This document shows positions 17,801 through 25,625 of a DNA stretch of 64,000 nt, in pieces. The stretch covers positions 89,984-153,983 of the forward strand of contig JANOXC010000103.1 of NCBI GenBank assembly GCA_031418215.1, read 5' to 3'. This stretch comes from JANOXC01 sp031418215 (lineage in GTDB: Bacteria; Bacteroidota; Bacteroidia; AKYH767-A; OLB10). The notes under the pieces were generated by a model that was not told the origin of the DNA, searched no databases, and saw only the letters and a list, made by a program, of their open reading frames with translations. How positions within the stretch are numbered: position 1 is the first letter of the stretch; each line of letters begins with the position of its first letter. The translations under genes were made by a program, and so were the position numbers.

Positions 17801-19514
17801 CAGTGTCTTTGCATCCTACAGAATCAGTGGCGATCAGCTGGAATAATCCTGTAGTATTAACAGTTACTGAATCATTTGAAGATAACGGTAAAGTATTCCA
17901 CAAATAGGTTTGAAATCCGGCTGAGCCTATTAAAATGGTATTTCCTCCCTGGCAAAAAGATAACGGTCCTGACGAACTGATGCTAATATTTGGAATAGAT
18001 AAGCTGACTGATAATGGCAATGAAATGGAAGAGCAGGTACCATTACCAACGGTAACTGTATAATTGCCGACTGTTGCATTGATGCTTGAAGAAGTTGCGC
18101 CGTTCGACCAAAGATAAGATGCCGCACCCGGAGGAAAGGCATTCAACGTTACAGTTGCTCCGGGACAAATTGTAGTGCCACTTGAAGCCACAATAGTTGG
18201 TGTTACAGAACTTGAATACACCGCAACCGTTTCACTAATAACATTTCCGCATCCGCCTGTATCAACAAAGGTGCAATTATAAGTTCCGGGAGCATTCACC
18301 CAAATGCTTTGTGTACCGGCACCATTCGACCAAGTATAACTTGTACTGGCTGCATTTGCTGTTAACTGAACACTGTCACCGGGGCAAAGTGTTAAAGGAC
18401 CATTTACTGAAACAGTTGTATCAGGGTTGCTTGAACCAACATGAAAAAGTGTACCGCTGGATGCGAAGCAAATTTGGTTAGGATTGAGTACCTGAATACC
18501 ATAATTACCGGTATCAGGATAAACTACATTAATACATTGTGTAGTGGCTCCTCCCGACCATAAATAATTGTAAGAATTAGGCGCACATAATGTAACTGTA
18601 TCTCCGGGACAAATTGTAGCACCATTAGTTGTTGCATTTGAACCACCTGACGCTGTTATTGGAATATTAAAACTTCCACCGAAGCTATAAGCCTTTAAGA
18701 AAACAGCAGATTCAAACACACCATCTTTTGCATTTGCAATGCCCATTTTCAAATGGTAAACCGAACAAATATTTACAGGGATAGTAACTGAAAGCACCTT
18801 TGTAAAACCATCAAAAATGATTGTACTTCCGGTATTGTTTGTGTACAAACTAGAATATGCCAAAGACTGGCCGGGACCACTGCATGTACCACCACCTGAT
18901 GCTGCCCCGGGTGTGCCGGGGTTGATGGAATTAACAGAAACAGGCAAATTAGTTCCGGGTATCAAAGCAAAATTTTTGTTTACATAATTTCCTCCTGCCG
19001 GATTAGGACCAGTCACAAAAAAACCAAAAACATCATTAAAGTTACATACATATTCAGGATACTCTTCTGAGGCAAATACATATTCAAACTTTACGGTATC
19101 AGTCAAAGGTTGAAAATCAAATTCCAATATTGTAACATCATTAATAGCATTGCCCGGAGTTAGTGATTGCAATTGCACATCAGGGCATTGTGTTGCATAA
19201 TTTGGACCACAATTATTGCCATCATCTACCTGGTTACCTGCAGGATTAGGGATATTTAATGTATTGCCTGTAGATAAAATAATTCCTTCTGTAAAACCGA
19301 TATTGGAAGTGCCGGTAAATGTGGCAAACCTTCCGGCAAATCCACTGGTGCAGCTTACATTTTGAACACTTCCGGGAAATACTCCTGAAGGGCTCAGAAA
19401 CTTCGTGTTGATTACACTTTGGGCCAAAAAAATACTCTGTGAGGTAACTACGATCTGCCCCCATCCTTTAATACTCCACAAAAGAAATAAAACAACAAGT
19501 AATCTTTTATTCAT
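14808..19514 (-). CDS. Giant secreted adhesin-like protein: choice-of-anchor L, Ig-like repeats, PKD, T9SS type B domain
   Basis: A 1568-residue secreted protein. After the signal peptide (MNKRLLVVLFLLWSIKGWG), residues 20-290 match the choice-of-anchor L type domain (FEYVFASEEYPEYVCNFNDV, FGFFVTGPNP). About 14 Ig-like repeats of roughly 75-80 residues follow, each with a core such as YTWSNGATSASI or YLWSNGATSSSI preceded by an FCQG/LCPGDS-like turn. Two PKD units (FHWSFGDGDSS, FHWDFGDQSGS) precede a gliding-motility-associated C-terminal domain (IPSAFTPNGDGKNEVF ... FKGKFSLIR), the type B T9SS signal. Likely a cell-surface adhesin. The repeats may be prone to recombination or assembly collapse. 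Confidence 0.92.
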   Translation of the reverse strand: MNKRLLVVLFLLWSIKGWGQIVVTSQSIFLAQSVINTKFLSPSGVFPGSVQNVSCTSGFAGRFATFTGTSNIGFTEGIILSTGNTLNIPNPAGNQVDDGNNCGPNYATQCPDVQLQSLTPGNAINDVTILEFDFQPLTDTVKFEYVFASEEYPEYVCNFNDVFGFFVTGPNPAGGNYVNKNFALIPGTNLPVSVNSINPGTPGAASGGGTCSGPGQSLAYSSLYTNNTGSTIIFDGFTKVLSVTIPVNICSVYHLKMGIANAKDGVFESAVFLKAYSFGGSFNIPITASGGSNATTNGATICPGDTVTLCAPNSYNYLWSGGATTQCINVVYPDTGNYGIQVLNPNQICFASSGTLFHVGSSNPDTTVSVNGPLTLCPGDSVQLTANAASTSYTWSNGAGTQSIWVNAPGTYNCTFVDTGGCGNVISETVAVYSSSVTPTIVASSGTTICPGATVTLNAFPPGAASYLWSNGATSSSINATVGNYTVTVGNGTCSSISLPLSVSLSIPNISISSSGPLSFCQGGNTILIGSAGFQTYLWNTLPLSSNDSVTVNTTGLFQLIATDSVGCKDTATVNVTMNNASASITALTDSILCPGDSIQLFANPAGGISYDWLNNGLPTGLTGSSIWVNAAGSYSVDVQNANTCHFTSSPVNIYMSSSSAAIVSPAADTTICIGTNISVVATGGGTYQWSTGAITAAVAANALLTNIYTVTVTATDLCKHTRQVKVTVSDPQVTISTTDPLNFCQGSNAIINASSASFASYNWSTGITGSSSITVSQTAAINLTVTDSVGCIATSNTLNTQMNIATAQITVNSDNVICPNEIISMDASPANGLQYTWSNGATSASINISQADTFTVTITNANGCIATAVPVIITQSSPAAAIIPQDPSLYFCPGATFSLTANNGLSYAWSTGATSQLININAPGLYTVTVTNSDTCSAVASLTVSQSIPVANITNIGDTTFCKGSSVTLNANTGSAWLWSNGETDSSVVITNAGMVSVTVTDLYGCSANTQVNIVVNEALAVLQAGGTFTFCTGDSIQLTETANPTHVWSNGAASPSIWVNNANIYYVVVTDVNGCKDTSDLVYTNLSIPQATISPSGNVVICQNAATVLTAYNGTANNNQGYQWSDNTTSSTNNAIGNGNYTVTVTITDSIGCKATSAAVNIITSIPVAQIVSPLADTVRLCPNQSATLQANFGSGYLWSNGSTADHITVGTEGSYAVTVADSIGCLAQSNPIYIDTLSSFAVVTVNGPIAFCQGGDVTITVVSPGTYQWSNGATSNNITVSNNGTYNVAVTNPNGCVKTSDPVVVTVHDFPLISFTVDSSSECEAFKILFRNQSTFDNGSTFHWSFGDGDSSIKMSPVHWYTVEGEYVVVLTIISPYGCTSSDSSIVQITRFPDPVAAFTTSTNIESVFGGPISFTNASINAVRFHWDFGDQSGSTEVNPLHNYREPGYYKVVLTAFNPADCEDKEHLEITVSPIYIPSAFTPNGDGKNEVFPTYYGATDISDYEFIVWDRWGQQIFISTNPTIGWNGNLSNGDPATIGVYMYQLRIADQLNKDFSFKGKFSLIR

Positions 19515-19553
19515 CAGGATTTATGAAAGGCTTAAGATAAGGGATTTGCCTCT

Positions 19554-19561
19554 CAAAGGTA
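19554..19561 (-). promoter_or_regulatory. TAnnTTTG promoter element before the adhesin gene
   Basis: TACCTTTG on the minus strand, 39 nt upstream of the ATG at 19514. Confidence 0.5.
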
Positions 19562-19671
19562 ACAAACTATTTGGTAAGATACCTCTGCAATGCCCCTGAA
19601 TCAGTCAATTTCTTAATCGAAAGGGCCAATTCCGTTGCTGATTAGTTAAAATTAACTAGTAAAAAGAAGGC

Positions 19672-20367
19672 TTAAGCACCCTTATTTCCAACAAATTCTT
19701 TCAGATAGAAAGGTTCGAAATAGGCTAAATCTTCAAATTGTTGGGTATGGAAACGACGGTTGGCTTCTGCAACCATGCCATTAGCCCTCAAAATAAATTC
19801 GTCAATAAATTCAGCATTGATCTTTGGCGCTATTACCGCTTTTAATTTTTGAGCACCATCACCAAAAAAAATCAACTTTTTATCTTTAAAATCTATGAAT
19901 GAATTATTGTCCATAATCAGTGCATTGGTTTTGGAAATTTCCTGCAACTGAGCATTATAAATCGCTGTATAGACCTCCATCCTTCTGGCATCGATCAGCG
20001 GGCAAAACAATAAAGTGTCTTCCTCAACAGAACTCATTTGCTGATACTGCTCCTTCATACATACCGTCATTGAAAACAATGTATTGATTGCTATCAAAGG
20101 TTTATCCAATGCGTAGCATAATCCCTTTGCAACAGCTACACCAATCCTTAAGCCTGTGTACGAACCGGGTCCTTTGCTTACACATACAGCATCCAGTTGT
20201 TTAAATGTAAAACCTGCATCTGCAAACAAATCATCAATAAAAATGGTTAGTAGTTGTGCATGTGCACGTGATTCTATTGAATGCTTTTCAGCAACCAGCT
20301 TACCGTTTTGAGACAATGCAACACTGCAAACGGTTGTTGCTGTTTCGATGTGTAAAATAAGGGCCAC
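19672..20367 (-). CDS. tsaB: tRNA threonylcarbamoyladenosine biosynthesis protein TsaB
   Basis: A 231-residue ASKHA-fold protein. It starts ILHIETATTVCSVALSQNGK and contains the TsaB hallmark VCVSKGPGSYTGLRIGVAVAKG and FCPLIDARRMEVYTA. TsaB is the scaffold partner of TsaD in forming N6-threonylcarbamoyladenosine at A37 of ANN-decoding tRNAs. Its ATG lies 2 bp after the hlyD-family stop, so it is probably co-transcribed with the efflux genes. Length is normal. Confidence 0.92.
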   Translation of the reverse strand: MALILHIETATTVCSVALSQNGKLVAEKHSIESRAHAQLLTIFIDDLFADAGFTFKQLDAVCVSKGPGSYTGLRIGVAVAKGLCYALDKPLIAINTLFSMTVCMKEQYQQMSSVEEDTLLFCPLIDARRMEVYTAIYNAQLQEISKTNALIMDNNSFIDFKDKKLIFFGDGAQKLKAVIAPKINAEFIDEFILRANGMVAEANRRFHTQQFEDLAYFEPFYLKEFVGNKGA

Positions 20368-20369
20368 AA

Positions 20370-21740
20370 TTACTCCTTTGATTTTTCGCCTTCAAAAAGT
20401 TCACCTTTAGGAACAACTTTTACGATGGTGCCATTTTTTAATGTTTTAGAAATAGCATTGAATGGAGCAACTACAACTTCATCACCATCTTTCATCCCCT
20501 TCATAATCTCAATATACTTACTATCCTGAACACCCGTCTTTACCGGAACCAATTTCACCTTGTCATGGTCCATCATAAAAACACATTCAATCATTTTTTC
20601 TTTATCTGTTTCAGTGGATTCAACATCTGCATCTTTACCGCCCTGAGAACCTTTAGCATTCTTTTCAGCTTTGGCTGTATCCCTTGTAGTAACACTTTGT
20701 ATTGGTAGCGCTAGCACTTTAAGCACTGACTTGGTTTGTATATCCACTGTTGCAGACATCCCTGGACGAAATGGACTTTCATCAAGATGATCTGCAGGCA
20801 CAAGATCGATATATGATTCCCGAAGGATTCGAATCTTGACAGTAAAGTTTGTTACTTGATCTGTTGATGTTACGCCACTCACATTTGCTGAGTTTGCAAC
20901 CTCAGTTACAATTCCTTTAAATTTTCTTTCAAGATAAGCATCTATTTCAATTGTTGCAGTATCATTCAACACTACTCTTACAATATCATTTTCACTTACA
21001 TCAACACTTACTTCCATTTCATTCAGGTTTGCAATACGCAGAATTTCCGTTCCCTGTAAGCCGCTAATTCCTTGTACTCTTTCCCCTTTTTCTACATTAA
21101 GTTTTGAAATGGTTCCATCAACAGGAGCATAAATGGAAGTTTTATTCAAGTTTTCTTTTGCTTCCTTCAATGATGCTTCAGCACTCCTTACATTATACTC
21201 AGCTGCTGCAACACTTTGGCGTGAAGCATCTACTTCTGACTTGGCTACTTCATAAGCTGAATTAATAGCTTCCCAATCAGAAGCTGATATCACACCGTCA
21301 TTATAAAGTTTTTTGTTGCGATTATATGTTGCTTCTGATTTAATAAATTGTGACTGCGACTGATTTAATCGGGATTTACTGTTTTCCAAATTTGCCTTTG
21401 ACCCATTTAGTGCCGCACTAACACGGTCAAGCCCCGATAAATATATGTCAGGGTTAATCCTGCACATCAGCATTCCTTTTTTAACGAGGTCCCCTTCCTT
21501 TACGAAAAGGTCAACCAATTCACCTGAAACATCAGCCGTAATTTTCACCTCCACTTCGGGCTGTACTTTTCCATTGGCAGAAACAGTTTCAATAATGTCC
21601 TGGCGCGAAACCTTTTCAGTACTCACTTTCAAAGCATCATTGTTTCCCAACCAGCCAACACTTTTTGCAACGGCAAGCAACACAATAATTATTGCGGTAA
21701 TAATGCCAATATTTCGCCAGCGTTTATTTGTAGTTGCCAT
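20370..21740 (-). CDS. Efflux periplasmic adaptor (HlyD/MacA-like membrane fusion protein)
   Basis: A 456-residue membrane fusion protein. One N-terminal membrane helix (NIGIITAIIIVLLAVAKSVG) is followed by a barrel-sandwich half (VSANGKVQPEVEVKITADV), a long coiled-coil hairpin (residues about 95-200, rich in A, S, N, E), the second half (IYAPVDGTISKLNVEKGERV) and a beta-barrel domain. It would link an inner-membrane transporter to the TolC-like protein encoded just upstream. A C-terminal Lys/Asp-rich insertion (KAEKNAKGSQGGKDADVEST) is loosely conserved. No transporter gene is in the cluster here. Confidence 0.9.
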   Translation of the reverse strand: MATTNKRWRNIGIITAIIIVLLAVAKSVGWLGNNDALKVSTEKVSRQDIIETVSANGKVQPEVEVKITADVSGELVDLFVKEGDLVKKGMLMCRINPDIYLSGLDRVSAALNGSKANLENSKSRLNQSQSQFIKSEATYNRNKKLYNDGVISASDWEAINSAYEVAKSEVDASRQSVAAAEYNVRSAEASLKEAKENLNKTSIYAPVDGTISKLNVEKGERVQGISGLQGTEILRIANLNEMEVSVDVSENDIVRVVLNDTATIEIDAYLERKFKGIVTEVANSANVSGVTSTDQVTNFTVKIRILRESYIDLVPADHLDESPFRPGMSATVDIQTKSVLKVLALPIQSVTTRDTAKAEKNAKGSQGGKDADVESTETDKEKMIECVFMMDHDKVKLVPVKTGVQDSKYIEIMKGMKDGDEVVVAPFNAISKTLKNGTIVKVVPKGELFEGEKSKE

Positions 21741-21774
21741 GTTTCGAATTAACTTTTTTCAGAATATATATAAA

Positions 21775-23208
21775 TTATAAAGTAAGCGGTTTACCGGCAT
21801 AAAAGTCAAGTACTTTTACACGGAATATATAATCATACTTTGCCTGAATAAAATCAGACTCCGCTCTTGCCAGGTTATTTTTAATTGTTAAGAAATCAAG
21901 GGAGCTGATTAACCCTGCATTGTATTTCTTTTCTGTATAGTTGAACGATGCGGATAATGCATCCTTGCTTTTTTGTGCAGCAGCAAATTTCTTTTGTGCT
22001 CCAATTGCATCTGCATATGCCTGTTGAATACTTTTATAGACAAGTTTACGTGTTAGTTCTGATCCATATTCAGCATTCTTCAGGTTAAGCTTGGCCCTGC
22101 TGATGTTGCTCCCTACCGACCAACCATTAAACAAAGGGATACTCAAACTAAATCCGACAGCCTTATTATTATTTTGATCCCATTGATCGCTGAAGGACGT
22201 TTTCTCTGTTTGAAAAGAATATAAAGGGGACAACACTGCTTCTCCTGAGGTAGTTTGGTCCCCATTAGGAAAAAGGCCCAATAATGTTGGCGTGCCAAAC
22301 GGGCGTTGTGCAGCACTGGAGTATCCTGTACTCATAGAGCCAAACATGCTTAATCGTGGCGACCGGGCCCCTTTTGCAATGGCCAATCCTTTTTCAGCGC
22401 TTCTCACTTTATATATAGAACCTTTCATTTCCGGCAAAGACTGTTCTGCCATCTGAAATATTTCCTGTGATGATTGGGAGAGGATTGACACATCAGGAAA
22501 ATTCGTAACCGGCTCCTCCACTTTCATGCTATCAGAAGAATCTAATTCAAGTAATTGAGCGAGACTAAGGTTTGCTATAACATATTGATTTTCGGCATTT
22601 ATTACGGCAAGCTCATCGTTTGCCAATTGTGCCTCAGCATCTAAAAAATTACCTTGTGTAAGTGAACCTGCTTCTGTTAGCGCCTTTGTTCGGTCACGTT
22701 CTTTTTCCGATTGATTTAAACGATTTCTGGCAGAGCCTAATTGCTCTTTTGCATATAAAACCTGTAAAAATGCCGAAGTGACATTAATAGAAATATCGTC
22801 CTTTATCTTTTGCAGATCGAATTTACCTGCCATATAATCAAGCTGACTTTGCCTGAGCTCGTTTTGCAATTGAAAACCATTGAAAAGCGTTAGGTTGCTG
22901 GATAGAGAAAAATTTGCTGATTGAATCTGTTCATTGGTATATCTATAAGTTGTAGGATCAACTGAACGACCGAAATTATAATTATCAGATACACTTCCAT
23001 TAAGTGACGGGACCAACTGCCACTTCTTTTGTTGCATTGAAATTTTAGCCTGTTCCATGCTGATCTCACTTTGCTTTACTGAAATATTATTTTTCAAAGC
23101 GTGCTCAACACACTGTTGTAAATTCCACGCACGCTGCCCGATGGAAAAAGCAGGGAGGCATAAAACGAATGCAATAGTTAAGAAAATTGTTTTAATAGTA
23201 CTTAGCAT
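21775..23208 (-). CDS. TolC family outer-membrane efflux protein
   Basis: With the start at 23208 the product has 477 residues, a signal peptide (MLSTIKTIFLTIAFVLCLPA) and two TolC repeats, seen as the internal duplication WNLQQCVEHALKNNISVKQSE and later KGLAIAKGARSPRLSMFG. It forms the outer-membrane channel of a tripartite efflux or secretion system with the HlyD-like protein immediately downstream. The longer frame from 23250 is rejected because the -7 element (23228-23235) lies inside it. The gap to hlyD is 34 bp. Confidence 0.92.
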   Translation of the reverse strand: MLSTIKTIFLTIAFVLCLPAFSIGQRAWNLQQCVEHALKNNISVKQSEISMEQAKISMQQKKWQLVPSLNGSVSDNYNFGRSVDPTTYRYTNEQIQSANFSLSSNLTLFNGFQLQNELRQSQLDYMAGKFDLQKIKDDISINVTSAFLQVLYAKEQLGSARNRLNQSEKERDRTKALTEAGSLTQGNFLDAEAQLANDELAVINAENQYVIANLSLAQLLELDSSDSMKVEEPVTNFPDVSILSQSSQEIFQMAEQSLPEMKGSIYKVRSAEKGLAIAKGARSPRLSMFGSMSTGYSSAAQRPFGTPTLLGLFPNGDQTTSGEAVLSPLYSFQTEKTSFSDQWDQNNNKAVGFSLSIPLFNGWSVGSNISRAKLNLKNAEYGSELTRKLVYKSIQQAYADAIGAQKKFAAAQKSKDALSASFNYTEKKYNAGLISSLDFLTIKNNLARAESDFIQAKYDYIFRVKVLDFYAGKPLTL

Positions 23209-23227
23209 AATTGCTTGGGAAGGCGAG

Positions 23228-23235
23228 CAAATGTA
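23228..23235 (-). promoter_or_regulatory. TAnnTTTG promoter element of the tolC-hlyD-tsaB cluster
   Basis: TACATTTG on the minus strand ends 19 nt before the ATG at 23208 and decides the start of the tolC-like gene. Confidence 0.5.
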
Positions 23236-23309
23236 TAAAAGAAAGGTCATTTATAGACCCTTTTTGGCAGCTTTTAAAGGTATCAGTTAAGTTCAGCTTG
23301 CAAACCATT

Positions 23310-23342
23310 AAAAAAAAATCCCCCCGAGTACCTGGGAGGATT
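23310..23342 (-). terminator. Rho-independent terminator after the protease gene
   Basis: On the minus strand AATCCTCCC and GGGGGGATT form a 9-bp stem (one G-U pair) around a short loop, followed directly by nine T. It lies 27 bp after the stop at 23369 and separates the sigma/protease operon from tolC. Confidence 0.75.
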
Positions 23343-23368
23343 ATATATAAAATTGAACCGGGTCAGGG

Positions 23369-24481
23369 TCAGTTAAAAACCTTAACCATAAAGACAAAAT
23401 CTTTCAGTTTTTTAATCTGTGTTGATCTATCCAATCCCTTCAAATTTTTACTGCTTGTAAATGAGACCGAATTATTTAATTCTTGGTGTTTCAGGTAATC
23501 GATGATCCACTTCGACTGTATTGCAAATGAAGCTCCTTCTGCCCCTGCATTTCTTCCTGATATAATACCCACCAGATTTGCCTGATTATCAAACAATGGA
23601 CCACCACTGTTTCCCGGGTTAACAGGTATTGAAATCTGGTAAGAAGTAGAATCACCTTCAAATCCTGAACACGAACTAACCGACCCTTCATTATATACCA
23701 CTTCCTCCCTTGGATAACCGAGTGTAAAAACCTTCTCGCCCGGATCGGCCAGTGATTTCTTCAAGACATAAGGCAAATCTCCAAATGTTTTAAAATCTGC
23801 ATCACTAACTTTTAAAATCGCCACATCCAGACTTTCATCGGTATAAACTTCCTCGGCATTCAACTGCTCGAACTTGTTATTACTTAAATATATTTTACGG
23901 GCATCCTTTATAACGTGGTAGCTCGTTAGCACATAACCGTTGCTGGACAATGCCAATCCTGAACCAATAAATCCACTGGCTATTTCAGGCTCATCATTTG
24001 ATTCTTTTGCAACCTGAATACCATTGATAATTGCTCGCTGAGAACGTTTTAACCTTTCTACCTCAAGACGTAAAGCCTGATAGGCACTTTGTTGACGTGT
24101 GCTGAAAAGGCCAGTTAATGCGCCCGTAAGTAATGTACCCGTTACAGCAACAACAGAAACAGCAGCGGCAATCGAAACTATACGATATCTGCGATAAAAC
24201 TTCCTGATGACAGAAGGCTCCTTCTCAACTACTTTAAGTGGTGCTTTAAAATCAAGAGCGGAAACTTCCATCTCCTCCTGTATCGCAATCAGTTTATTTT
24301 TTAATTCAGCACGGCCGGCAATAGTATCAAAAGCACCCATTATTAATTGATGATCTTTTACCGCCTTCAGCAACAATGGATCACTTTCCAGCCATTGCTC
24401 AAAAATCTTCAACTCTTCAACTGTAAGCTGACTGTTGCAATAACGCTCAATCAACTCATCTGTTTCCCTATTGTTCGTCAT
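23369..24481 (-). CDS. Anti-sigma-factor-like / trypsin-like serine protease membrane fusion
   Basis: A 370-residue protein in three parts. Residues 1-90 are cytoplasmic and resemble the N-terminal domain of Bacteroidota anti-sigma factors (ELIERYCNSQLTVEELKIFEQWLESDPLL). A single membrane helix spans about 102-125. The periplasmic part is a trypsin/DegP-like protease with a complete triad: H189 (LTSYHVI), D219 (ESLDVAIL) and S292 (NPGNSGGPLFD); no PDZ domain follows. The start overlaps the ECF sigma gene by 14 bp, so the two are coupled. Probably it tethers and controls that sigma factor in response to envelope stress. The regulatory link is inferred; protease and membrane layout are visible. 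Confidence 0.8.
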   Translation of the reverse strand: MTNNRETDELIERYCNSQLTVEELKIFEQWLESDPLLLKAVKDHQLIMGAFDTIAGRAELKNKLIAIQEEMEVSALDFKAPLKVVEKEPSVIRKFYRRYRIVSIAAAVSVVAVTGTLLTGALTGLFSTRQQSAYQALRLEVERLKRSQRAIINGIQVAKESNDEPEIASGFIGSGLALSSNGYVLTSYHVIKDARKIYLSNNKFEQLNAEEVYTDESLDVAILKVSDADFKTFGDLPYVLKKSLADPGEKVFTLGYPREEVVYNEGSVSSCSGFEGDSTSYQISIPVNPGNSGGPLFDNQANLVGIISGRNAGAEGASFAIQSKWIIDYLKHQELNNSVSFTSSKNLKGLDRSTQIKKLKDFVFMVKVFN

Positions 24482-25052
24482 TTGCTATCCCTCCGAGGTT
24501 ATAATAACTAAAGAAAAGTTTTTTCAATCTCTTCAAACATTTATACTTCTGGTTCTTGGCATTGTCTGTATTAGTATATCCAAACTTTTCCGTGATCTCT
24601 TCCATTGAAGACTTATTGATGTAAAAATCACGCATGATGTTATTGCAAGGTTCTCCTAAAGATGCCAACGCTAATGCAAGCGCCTGATAACGGTCTTCAG
24701 ACTCCATTGCTGATTCCCAAATCTGTTCTGGAATCTCCTCTGTATCAACTATGGTTCCTTCAAACTTTTTACGAACCTTTAATTGCTTCAACCAGATATT
24801 ACGGCTTACGGAATAGAGAAACGTTTTAATCTGGCAATTCAGTTCAAACTGATCATCCTGCAGCTTTTCATAAAGAACGATAACAGCATCCTGGTAAACA
24901 TCTTTTGCTTCCTGCAACGATCCCCCATTATTCATCACCATATTGGTAATCGTTGCATAATGCTGGCGATAAACCAACTTCAATGCTCGCTCATCTTTTA
25001 ACCTGAGCGATGATACCAGATTATCCTCTTCTACAGGTTGCACCTGTTTCAT
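24468..25052 (-). CDS. ECF-type RNA polymerase sigma factor
   Basis: With the start at 25052 the product has 194 residues. Region 2 contains ERALKLVYRQHYATITNMV and the AKDVYQDAVIVLYEKL block; region 4 contains the helix-turn-helix SSMEEITEKFGYTNTDNAKNQKYKCLKRL. This layout matches Bacteroidota extracytoplasmic-function sigma factors. An in-frame ATG at 25094 would add 14 residues; the internal Met is preferred because MKQVQPVEEDNLVSSLRLK aligns better with the family start. The stop overlaps the downstream anti-sigma/protease gene. Target promoters are not evident. Confidence 0.88.
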   Translation of the reverse strand: MKQVQPVEEDNLVSSLRLKDERALKLVYRQHYATITNMVMNNGGSLQEAKDVYQDAVIVLYEKLQDDQFELNCQIKTFLYSVSRNIWLKQLKVRKKFEGTIVDTEEIPEQIWESAMESEDRYQALALALASLGEPCNNIMRDFYINKSSMEEITEKFGYTNTDNAKNQKYKCLKRLKKLFFSYYNLGGIANDEQ

Positions 25053-25264
25053 ACTGTCGTGTATTAATATCAATTGTTTGAAAAAGTAACCCAAAGAACA
25101 CCAAAATTTTTAAGTGGTGGCACAAGACCAATCCAATTTGTATTTTTTATTATTGATTATCAATACATTAAACAATAATATATAATTTAGTTTTTACCAA
25201 AGGGTTACTTTTTTGCCTTGTAGGTATAAAGGTTAACAAATAACAATTAAACGTAAAACACACA

Positions 25265-25453
25265 ATGAAAAAAGTTGCAACCTTCTTCGCTATGGCTTCT
25301 GTTATAGTGGCATTATCTTCTTGCGGCAGCAAAACTGCTGAATCTACTGAAGCTACAGATTCTTCAGCAGTAGTTACTGAAACTCCAATGGAGGAAGCTC
25401 CAGCTCCAGTAGCTGATTCTTCAGCAATGATGACTGACACAGCAGCTCACTAA
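25265..25453 (+). CDS. Small acidic lipoprotein of unknown function
   Basis: A 62-residue protein with a lipoprotein signal (MKKVATFFAMASVIVALSSC; lipobox LSSC, Cys20). The mature part of about 42 residues is low-complexity and rich in Ser, Thr, Ala, Glu and Asp (TESTEATDSSAVVTETPMEE), so it is probably disordered. Followed by a strong terminator, it is monocistronic and likely well expressed. Divergent from the sigma factor gene. No family assigned. Confidence 0.75.
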   Translation: MKKVATFFAMASVIVALSSCGSKTAESTEATDSSAVVTETPMEEAPAPVADSSAMMTDTAAH

Positions 25454-25478
25454 GAAATTAGTAGTTGTTAATGATTTA

Positions 25479-25511
25479 AACCGCTCCGGATCCGGGGCGG
25501 TTTTCTTTTTT
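25479..25511 (+). terminator. Rho-independent terminator after small lipoprotein gene
   Basis: A GC-rich hairpin, AACCGCTCC paired with GGGGCGGTT around GGATCC, is followed by a T-rich tail. Confidence 0.85.
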
Positions 25512-25625
25512 ATACCAGGCTAAAGAGTCCAATGCTGATTTCTTTGAGACTCTTTATAAAAAATCCTTGCTAATGATAGTCAACCGGAACAAAGCACTAT
25601 TCAGCCTAATGTAAAAGTGTAGACC

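Noticed and set aside
14856..19464. Many 60-100-codon frames antisense to or in other frames of the 1568-residue adhesin
   Set aside because: They are shadows of the repeat-rich gene, with no promoters or family features.
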